Positions 27,819 through 33,955 of a DNA stretch of 40,791 nt are shown here, piece by piece. The position numbers and the translations under genes are program-made. The stretch spans positions 1 through 40,791 of the forward strand of contig JAOADU010000071.1 of the NCBI GenBank assembly GCA_026417155.1, written 5' to 3'. The notes beneath the pieces were generated by a model that saw only the letters and a list, made by a program, of their open reading frames with translations, ran no database searches and was not told the origin of the DNA. Positions within the stretch are counted from its first letter, which is position 1. Each line of letters opens with the position of its first letter. The DNA comes from Bacteroidales bacterium (GTDB lineage: Bacteria; Bacteroidota; Bacteroidia; Bacteroidales; GWA2-32-17).

Positions 27819-29039
27819 TTAATTATTAAAGTATTTTGAAAACGATTTAATAGGTAAAATAGGGCTTTGTCCTAAAGGACATAACGAATTTTTTGCCATA
27901 TATTCTGCTTGCTGAAGCATCCAATTAATATCAACATTGGAAATATTTTTGCTATGTTCATAAAGTATCGTTGTTCCTATACGACAAGGCACACATTTAC
28001 CACACGATTCATGTTTAAAGAACTCCAAAATATTCGACAACAAGCCCTTCAAGTTAGTAGTATTGTCCAATACCATTACTGCGCCAGAACCCAATGTTGC
28101 TCCTTTTTCTTTTAGTGTTTCGTAGGCTAATGGTACATCTAAAAAGGTAACATCTACAAATGTTCCAGCAGCTCCACCAATTAATGCGCCTTTAAATTCA
28201 TAGTTTGCCTCCATTCCTCCGCATACTTCATAAATAAGTTCACGTAAAGTAATTCCCAATGGCAATTCGTAAACTCCTGGTTGCTTTACATTACCACTTA
28301 CGCAAAATAACTTAGTTCCTTTCGATTCTGATGTTCCGATAGAAGCATAAACCTCGCTACCATTAGTAATAATAAAGGGTATATGGCTAAATGTTTCTAC
28401 ATTATTTATTAACGTTGGTTTATTCCATAAGCCTTTCTCGGCCGGGAACGGAGGTTTTATCCTTGGATAACCTCTTTTACCTTCAAGAGATTCAATAAGT
28501 GTTAATTCCTCGCCACATAAATACGAACCTGCACCTATGTATATTTCTAAATCAAAAGAAAAGCTTCCTTGCAGTATGTTTTGCCCTAACAAATTGTGCT
28601 GATAGCATACCATGATGGCATGTTGCATTGATTGAATAGATTTTTCATACTCTCCACGAATATAAATAAATCCTTTGGTTGCTCCCACAGCATATGCTGC
28701 AATAGTCATGCCTTCAATAACAATATAAGGATTTTTCTCCATGATATACCTATCTTTAAAAGTGCCGGGTTCGCCCTCGTCGGCATTGCATACTACATAA
28801 ATCTGATTACAATTATCGCACGATCTTTTTGTAAAACTTTGCTTCATACCTGTGGGAAAGCCTGCACCCCCGCGCCCCCTCAATCCCGATTTTTTAATCG
28901 ATTCTACAATTGCATCGGGATTCATTGAAAGGGCTTTCTTTAATGCCTCAAAACCACTTGTTTTTATGTAATTTTCTATATTATTCAGGTCGTAGCGATC
29001 TGAATCTTTTAACGATATTTGCCAATTGTTATAATTCAT
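27819..29039 (-). CDS. NuoF-like FMN subunit of formate dehydrogenase
   Basis: A 406-residue NADH/FMN subunit (FdhB type) with GLRGRGGAGFPTG (NADH), CNADEGEPGTFKDRY (FMN), GEELTLIESLEGKRG and the [4Fe-4S] motif ESCGKCVPCRIG. It is shorter than its paralogue at 16265-18043, because it lacks both the N-terminal thioredoxin-like [2Fe-2S] domain and the C-terminal two-cluster ferredoxin. It overlaps nuoE by 11 nt and stands 11 nt upstream of fdhA. The pared-down form suggests simple NAD-dependent formate oxidation; whether ferredoxin also takes part cannot be told from sequence. Confidence 0.92.
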   Translation of the reverse strand: MNYNNWQISLKDSDRYDLNNIENYIKTSGFEALKKALSMNPDAIVESIKKSGLRGRGGAGFPTGMKQSFTKRSCDNCNQIYVVCNADEGEPGTFKDRYIMEKNPYIVIEGMTIAAYAVGATKGFIYIRGEYEKSIQSMQHAIMVCYQHNLLGQNILQGSFSFDLEIYIGAGSYLCGEELTLIESLEGKRGYPRIKPPFPAEKGLWNKPTLINNVETFSHIPFIITNGSEVYASIGTSESKGTKLFCVSGNVKQPGVYELPLGITLRELIYEVCGGMEANYEFKGALIGGAAGTFVDVTFLDVPLAYETLKEKGATLGSGAVMVLDNTTNLKGLLSNILEFFKHESCGKCVPCRIGTTILYEHSKNISNVDINWMLQQAEYMAKNSLCPLGQSPILPIKSFSKYFNN

Positions 29040-29529
29040 AATTGTTTGTTTTTAAGGCATGTAATATTTCATCTATTTTTTCTCGAGTTAAATTTGAATA
29101 TATTGTATTGTTTACCATCATCGCTGGTGCTTGTTCGCAATGGCCTAAACATTCGGTAGTTTCGATTGTAAACAAACCATCTGCACTAATATTTTCGGTA
29201 CTTGCAGTAAGTTGTAAATGTTCTTCCAAATAATTTTTCAAGTTGAATGAGCCTTTCATATAACACACGGGCGATTTGCACAATCGAATAATATATTTTC
29301 CCCGAGGTTTAGTACTAAACATAGAATAATATGTTACAATACCATATACTTGTCCAAGTGTAATATTAAAATACTTAGCTACGGCTTTCATGGCATCTGA
29401 TGAAATATAATGCTGAGGATTAGCATTTTGCAACGAATGCAAAGCTTTCAAAATTTCTGTCCTCTCTGGACGAAATTGATTTAAAATTTCAAAATTATTT
29501 TCGTCATTCTTATTGTTTTGCATAATCAT
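29029..29529 (-). CDS. NuoE-like [2Fe-2S] subunit of formate dehydrogenase
   Basis: A 166-residue NuoE-type subunit. The helical start (QVYGIVTYYSMFSTKP) is followed by the thioredoxin-like domain with ligands in CKSPVCYMKG and CLGHCEQAP. It delivers electrons next to NuoF. Its start region lies inside the end of mobA (20-nt overlap from ATG 29529, 14 nt if the second ATG at 29523 is used) and its end overlaps nuoF, so the genes are tightly coupled. It is related to, but clearly diverged from, the NuoE at 18053-18574. Confidence 0.9.
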   Translation of the reverse strand: MIMQNNKNDENNFEILNQFRPERTEILKALHSLQNANPQHYISSDAMKAVAKYFNITLGQVYGIVTYYSMFSTKPRGKYIIRLCKSPVCYMKGSFNLKNYLEEHLQLTASTENISADGLFTIETTECLGHCEQAPAMMVNNTIYSNLTREKIDEILHALKTNNYEL

Positions 29530-30091
29530 TAGCTTTTAAAATATCTTCGGGATAATTTATATTAAAAAACATCTTTTTGGTATCAAAATGGTCATCAATA
29601 GTAATAATTGTTGTAACAGCCTTTTTAAATAAATGGCGAATAGTATAATCACCCATAGATATTTGTTTCTCTACCAATGGTAAAATACTTGTAAAATAGA
29701 TGGCATGAAGCGGTTCAAAACCATTTGCATGATATGGAACAATAATTTCTGTTTTTAATTGCAAGGCTTTAGTTGTTAAATATTTAATAAAGTCGGCACT
29801 AAGAAATGGCATATCATTAGAAACTACAAAAACAAAAGGACTTTTAGTATGTTTTAACGCTGCATGAATACCAGCTATGGGACCTATATCTTTATAATAA
29901 TCGGTATAAGTAACACACTTACTACATTCCCAACTCTCATTCGATATTATGAAAATATCATTAAAGATCTGCTCCAGTGTAGCAATTTGTAAATCTAAAA
30001 TAGATTTTGATTGAATGCGGATTTCAGACTTATTTAATCCATTCAATCGTGTTGCTTTTCCGCCTGCTAATATGGCAGCACTTAAAATCAT
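29510..30091 (-). CDS. mobA: Molybdenum cofactor guanylyltransferase
   Basis: Adds GMP to molybdopterin to make the bis-MGD cofactor needed by formate dehydrogenase. The 193-residue length and the nucleotidyltransferase motifs fit: AAILAGGKATRLNGLNKS at the N-terminus, DIGPIAGIHAAL and SNDMPFLSADF. It is the first gene of the formate dehydrogenase operon, a logical position for a dedicated cofactor-maturation step. A TAGTTTTG box lies only about 12 nt before the ATG, suggesting a nearly leaderless transcript. Confidence 0.92.
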   Translation of the reverse strand: MILSAAILAGGKATRLNGLNKSEIRIQSKSILDLQIATLEQIFNDIFIISNESWECSKCVTYTDYYKDIGPIAGIHAALKHTKSPFVFVVSNDMPFLSADFIKYLTTKALQLKTEIIVPYHANGFEPLHAIYFTSILPLVEKQISMGDYTIRHLFKKAVTTIITIDDHFDTKKMFFNINYPEDILKANDYAKQ

Positions 30092-30102
30092 AAGGAATAA
30101 GG

Positions 30103-30110
30103 CAAAACTA
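30103..30110 (-). promoter_or_regulatory. -7 promoter element (TAGTTTTG) of mobA-fdh operon
   Basis: Minus-strand TAGTTTTG matches TAnnTTTG and ends 11 nt upstream of the mobA ATG. The -33 region is only T-rich. Confidence 0.5.
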
Positions 30111-30311
30111 AATATTTTTTAAAATAAATAAAAAGATACGTCTTTATTTAGCTTATAATTAGCGGTAAGTTAAATACCGCATAAAACTAAAACTTTAAGA
30201 TAATATTGTACATTAATGCAATAGCTGTGCTGGTGTATTTCCCAATAACCAATCTTTGCAAAAAGTTTATAAAAAATTACATCAGCATTTTATGATTTAT
30301 TAATTTCATTT

Positions 30312-30319
30312 TATATTTG
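30312..30319 (+). promoter_or_regulatory. -7 promoter element (TATATTTG) of methylase
   Basis: TATATTTG matches TAnnTTTG. The ATG is 132 nt downstream, giving an unusually long leader compared with other genes here. Confidence 0.45.
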
Positions 30320-30356
30320 CATTGAAAGGTAAAATGCAACACTAAGGCGACATTAA

Positions 30357-30370
30357 TTCCAAAATTGGAA
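30357..30370. repeat. 14-bp near-palindrome TTCCAAAATTGGAA in the methylase leader
   Basis: TTCCAA-AA-TTGGAA, six paired bases each side, between the likely promoter and the methylase ATG. A possible operator for R-M expression control, or chance in AT-rich DNA. Confidence 0.35.
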
Positions 30371-30451
30371 ATAAGGCATAGTGGAGTGGCGTATATTATT
30401 GTAGTGCATATAAAAAACTAAGATACATAAAAAGTCAATTAAATAGGCTCC

Positions 30452-31243
30452 ATGGAATTATATAAAATATACAACGAAGATTGCTTAATTACAATGGGCA
30501 GAATGCCTAATGAGTTTATTGATTTTGTAATTACATCACCTCCATATGATGATATTAGAAATTATAATGGATTTCATTTTGAATTTGAAAAAATTGCTCA
30601 TGAACTATTTAGAATATTAAAAATTGGAGGCATCGTAATTTGGGTTGTTGCAGATGCAACTGTGGATGGAAGTGAAACAGGTACATCCTTCAAACAAGCT
30701 TTGTTTTTCAAGGAAAAAGTTGGATTTCGTATTCATGATACAATGATATATTACAAAAACAATCCAATGCCTCAAACTGGTAAAAGATATCATCAACATT
30801 TTGAATATATGTTTGCTTTTTCCAAAGGTTCACCAAAAACTTTTAATCCCATTACTGAACAAACAAAATACCGTGGTCTTGCAAATATGAAAAATAGAGG
30901 TAAAGAAGGATTACTAGATTATGAAAAAGTACCACGAACTACTGAAAAAAAAGTTGGTAATGTATTTTTTTATTCTGTTGGCGGTGGAATATCAACAAAA
31001 GACAAAATCGCTTATCATCATCCTGCTATTTTTCCTGAACAATTAGTGTATGATCAAATCTATACTTGGACAAATGAAGGTGACTTGGTTTATGATCCCT
31101 TTATGGGAAGCGGAACCACCGCGAAAGTCGCACATATTATGAACAGAAAATGGATTGGTTCAGAGATTTCAAAAGAATATGTTGAAATTGCTAATGAAAG
31201 GTTAAAAAATTACACTACAAATAATTTGTTTACAAAAAAATAA
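30452..31243 (+). CDS. DNA methyltransferase of a type II R-M system (beta class, probably N4-cytosine)
   Basis: A 263-residue amino-methyltransferase. The catalytic motif IV (TSPPYDD) lies near the N-terminus and the SAM-binding motif I (DPFMGSGTTAKVA) near the C-terminus, the beta-class order. SPPY is the form typical of N4-cytosine enzymes, though some N6-adenine enzymes share it. QTGKRYHQHFEYMFAFSKG is a common segment in this class. The gene appears intact and is followed after 1 nt by the broken HinP1I-like nuclease. If the nuclease keeps the GCGC target of HinP1I, a cytosine-directed methylase is required, consistent with SPPY. It protects the host DNA, and may now act as a solitary methylase. 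Confidence 0.88.
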   Translation: MELYKIYNEDCLITMGRMPNEFIDFVITSPPYDDIRNYNGFHFEFEKIAHELFRILKIGGIVIWVVADATVDGSETGTSFKQALFFKEKVGFRIHDTMIYYKNNPMPQTGKRYHQHFEYMFAFSKGSPKTFNPITEQTKYRGLANMKNRGKEGLLDYEKVPRTTEKKVGNVFFYSVGGGISTKDKIAYHHPAIFPEQLVYDQIYTWTNEGDLVYDPFMGSGTTAKVAHIMNRKWIGSEISKEYVEIANERLKNYTTNNLFTKK

Positions 31244-31244
31244 T

Positions 31245-31994
31245 ATGAATTTAGTTGAACGAGGTTCTCTAATTGCAAAAAATGGCTTTAAGAATGAAGA
31301 CGATATTGTAAAAAAATTTAATGACTGGAAAAAAGACAAAGATGCTCAAGCATGGTTAGTTATTATGAAGTATGAACTTTCAGAAATTGAGTATGTTGAA
31401 GCTGTAAAAATATCAGGTTACAAAACTGACGTTCAAGTACAAATTACCATAAAACTCAAGAAAGCAATTGACATTGAAAATTTGCAGGTTAAATTGGTAA
31501 GTAATCCTAAAGGGTTTAATCAAATTGATAAGCGATGGGTTGACAAATATGCAGAAATGTGGAATATGCCTGAACAAATTGTTTCTATACTAAAGAGATA
31601 TACAGGTGAAGAAAAACCTACTATTAATAAACCTAAAGATAAAAGAAGAATGTTTGCAAATGAATTTTCTAAAGTTGAACAGGAAGTTATTTTAAAATGG
31701 TTAAAGAAAAATCAATCTTTAATTGTTTCTGACATTTTGAAAGGACAGGGGAAAATTTGCAGCAGAATGGATGTTAGCTACTCAAAAAGTTGAGAAAAAT
31801 GCAAGATGGATACTTAAACCCATGAATTTTTTATATGAATTATTTCGGGAACGGAGAAATTAAAATAACAAATAGAGGAAATTATAAAAATTGGAAGAAT
31901 TACTATGCAACGTAAAGGTGGTGATGGAGGAAGAGATACTGCAAAAATGTTACAATTTAAAATTAATCCTGCAGAATTGTTTACTCATGAATAA
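31245..31994 (+). pseudogene. HinP1I-like restriction endonuclease, broken by three frameshifts
   Basis: The ORF at 31245-31793 opens like R.HinP1I (recognises GCGC, about 247 residues): AKNGFKNE, SGYKTDVQV, QVKLVSNPKGFNQIDKRW, KDKRRMFANEFS. The PD-(D/E)XK residues fall at Asp62, Gln81 and Lys83, the positions I recall for HinP1I. The family sequence then continues in other frames. A first shift near 31749-31755 (GGGGAAAA) leads to FAAEWMLATQKVEKNARWILKP; a second at the T-run 31827-31832 leads to NYFGNGEIKITNRGNY; a third at the A-run 31886-31890 leads to GRITMQRKGGDGGRD, KMLQFKINPAELF and the stop at 31992-31994. Each is a single extra base in a homopolymer. The truncated product keeps the active site but loses about 70 C-terminal residues, and is probably inactive. 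Confidence 0.88.
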
Positions 31995-32211
31995 AATAGA
32001 TAGAAATACCTATTTTACCAGTTTGCATATGCAATTAAAATGCTCCATAACACTCTTCACAAAACCATTAGCAATAAATACCCTATCATTTAAACGATAT
32101 AAAGCGATTTACTATTTGGAATTATCGAAAATTTTGTTAATTTCGTAAAAAAAGTATACATACAGACAACGTTTTAACGTTATTCATTGTCTTAAAATTG
32201 AATAAAAGATC
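31995..32211. other. Intergenic region after the R-M locus
   Basis: No gene is supported here. It holds a 7-bp inverted repeat (AAAATAG/CTATTTT, 31993-32016) at the nuclease stop, a 12-bp perfect palindrome TTGCATATGCAA at 32023-32034, and the promoter of the sigma-factor gene at 32115-32145. Confidence 0.5.
32115..32145 (+). promoter_or_regulatory. Promoter of ECF sigma gene (TTTG-N19-TAATTTCG)
   Basis: TTTG (32115-32118) and TAATTTCG (32138-32145, one mismatch to TAnnTTTG) are separated by exactly 19 nt. The ATG follows 66 nt later. Confidence 0.65.
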
Positions 32212-32748
32212 ATGCAAGGTAGCGATGGTATAACATACATTGGCGAAGCCAAACAAGGTTGGGAAGATCTTTATAATCAATATTCCCGAAAAATGTATGG
32301 TGTTTGTCTTCGCTATGCACGAAATGCTGATGATGCCAAAGATATCTTGCACGATGGTTTTTTAAAAGTTTTTAAATGCCTTCATGAATACAAAGGCACA
32401 GGTTCTTTTGAAGGTTGGATACGACGTATTATGGTGCATACAGCTATTAATACATACAGACTATACAACAGCCGATGGTTCTTCATTGAAGATAACACCG
32501 AAATAGACACCCCCGACGAAATAACAATTGAAGACAACATCTCGTATGAAGAACTTATAAAACACATCAACGCTCTGCCCGATGGTTATCGTATAGTGTT
32601 TAACATGTATGTTATCGAAGGATATAAGCATCAGGAGATTGCCCAAATGCTTGGCATCTCAGAATCAACGTCCAAAACTCAATTGCTCAAAGCAAGAAAA
32701 TTGTTAACTAAACGATTAGGAGTTAAGAACTATGAAAAAGTTTACTAA
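32212..32748 (+). CDS. ECF-type RNA polymerase sigma factor
   Basis: A 178-residue sigma-70 family protein of the extracytoplasmic-function type. Region 2 is seen in LYNQYSRKMYGVCLRYARNADDAKDILHDGFLKVF, with FEGWIRRIMVHTAINTYR; region 4 is LPDGYRIVFNMYVIEGYKHQEIAQMLGISESTSKTQLLKARKLL, a helix-turn-helix that binds -35-type elements. Its end overlaps the start of the next gene by 17 nt, the usual arrangement for a sigma factor and its anti-sigma partner. It probably controls an envelope regulon and perhaps its own operon. Confidence 0.93.
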   Translation: MQGSDGITYIGEAKQGWEDLYNQYSRKMYGVCLRYARNADDAKDILHDGFLKVFKCLHEYKGTGSFEGWIRRIMVHTAINTYRLYNSRWFFIEDNTEIDTPDEITIEDNISYEELIKHINALPDGYRIVFNMYVIEGYKHQEIAQMLGISESTSKTQLLKARKLLTKRLGVKNYEKVY

Positions 32749-33955
32749 CGATCAATTCGACGATTTTATTCGTAATCAGCTATACGATTACGAACAAGAG
32801 CCTCCTATTGAGGTTTTTCAATCGTTAAAGAAAAATATTCAAAAAAACAATATTTTTCATTTTAATCAATATATTGCATTAGGAATTATTACTATTGCAA
32901 CTTTCATTGCCACATATTTTTTCCTTAATCACAATGATACTTCCATTACTACTCACAACTTGAATGACAAAACCACTATTGTTCAACCCGCATCCAACAA
33001 TATTATGGAGTACCCAATAACAACTGAAGAACATAAGCAAAATATTATCCACAATAATTCCAACACCCGTCAACAAAATTTACAACAAAAAGCAACCACA
33101 ACAAATAGTATTACTACAGAAAGCACGCAAGCCGATCAAATGAATCAATTAATTCAAACAGATAATAAAAATAACTTAAAAACCAAACCCGTTTATGAAG
33201 TTGTTACTCATGCTGCTACCTGTAAACAATGGAACGGAAAAGCATATATTCGTTGTAATACCTCAGATATCAGCTTTTATTGGAAAGAACTCAATGTCCA
33301 TAAAACAAGTGTTGAAAATTTGAAATACGGTCAATATACAGTTTTTGCAAAGCGTGGTGATGAAATTATTGATACCATTATTATTAACATTCCCGATAGC
33401 GGATCTGTAATTGCTGATTTTAAAATATACGATTTGCTTATCGGTAACGAATTAATGACAATTACAGAAAATCTTACACTGATAGACAAGAAAATATGGA
33501 AAAATCAAAACAATGTTTCATTTTATTGGTATTTCGATAATGAAGCGGTTTATGCACAAGCCGAACCCAAACATTCATTTACAAAATCGGGACAATATAC
33601 TATAAGCCTGGTAGCTAAATCATCTAAAGGATGCATTGATAGTATAACTAAATCGTATATTGTAGAAATACCATTAAACTATGTTGAATTGCCTAATATT
33701 TTCTCGCCCAATGGCGATGGCATTCATGATTATTTTACACCTGTACTCTACGATATGGAATCCGTTGAATGTTCCATTTTTGACAGAAACGGCACTTTAA
33801 TTTATGAATGGAAAACTTTAGATGGAAAATGGGATGGAAAAATTAGAAATACAAATCAAACCGCTTCACCTGGAACATATTATTATATTTTGAAAGGTAA
33901 AACCAAATCGGGAAAACAAATCATGCACAAAGGAATGGTTCAATTGGTATTGTAG
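32732..33955 (+). CDS. Putative anti-sigma protein with periplasmic PKD and T9SS type B (CHU_C) domains
   Basis: A 407-residue single-pass membrane protein with three parts. About 1-45 is a short acidic cytoplasmic segment (NDQFDDFIRNQLYDYEQEPPIEVF) of the sort found in Bacteroidetes anti-sigma proteins. About 46-66 is a membrane helix (YIALGIITIATFIATYFFL) with no signal-peptide cleavage site. Then come an Asn/Thr/Gln-rich linker, a PKD-like domain (about 225-315; FYWYFDNEAVYAQAEPKHSF) and a C-terminal gliding-motility-type domain (LPNIFSPNGDGIHDYF, about 319-407) of the type B T9SS sorting class. The gene overlaps the ECF sigma gene by 17 nt. A T9SS domain held in the periplasm by a membrane anchor is unusual and suggests sensing rather than secretion; that is inference. 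Confidence 0.8.
   Translation: MKKFTNDQFDDFIRNQLYDYEQEPPIEVFQSLKKNIQKNNIFHFNQYIALGIITIATFIATYFFLNHNDTSITTHNLNDKTTIVQPASNNIMEYPITTEEHKQNIIHNNSNTRQQNLQQKATTTNSITTESTQADQMNQLIQTDNKNNLKTKPVYEVVTHAATCKQWNGKAYIRCNTSDISFYWKELNVHKTSVENLKYGQYTVFAKRGDEIIDTIIINIPDSGSVIADFKIYDLLIGNELMTITENLTLIDKKIWKNQNNVSFYWYFDNEAVYAQAEPKHSFTKSGQYTISLVAKSSKGCIDSITKSYIVEIPLNYVELPNIFSPNGDGIHDYFTPVLYDMESVECSIFDRNGTLIYEWKTLDGKWDGKIRNTNQTASPGTYYYILKGKTKSGKQIMHKGMVQLVL

Larger units (their letters stand above)
30092..30451. other. 360-nt intergenic region between mobA and the methylase
   Basis: No gene is seen. It contains the mobA -7 box, a short hairpin GCGGTA/TACCGC at 30162-30180, the methylase -7 box at 30312-30319 and the palindrome at 30357-30370. 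There is no small ORF of the C-protein type that some R-M systems carry. Confidence 0.6.

Noticed and set aside
30162-30180. GCGGTA/TACCGC hairpin as a terminator
   Set aside because: The stem is only 6 bp and there is no T-run on either side; it is mentioned only within the intergenic entry.
31891-32148. ORF of 85 residues in the track (MEELLCNVKVV...)
   Set aside because: Its first part is the broken HinP1I-like gene read in a wrong frame, and the rest is AT-rich spacer. It does not resemble a protein.
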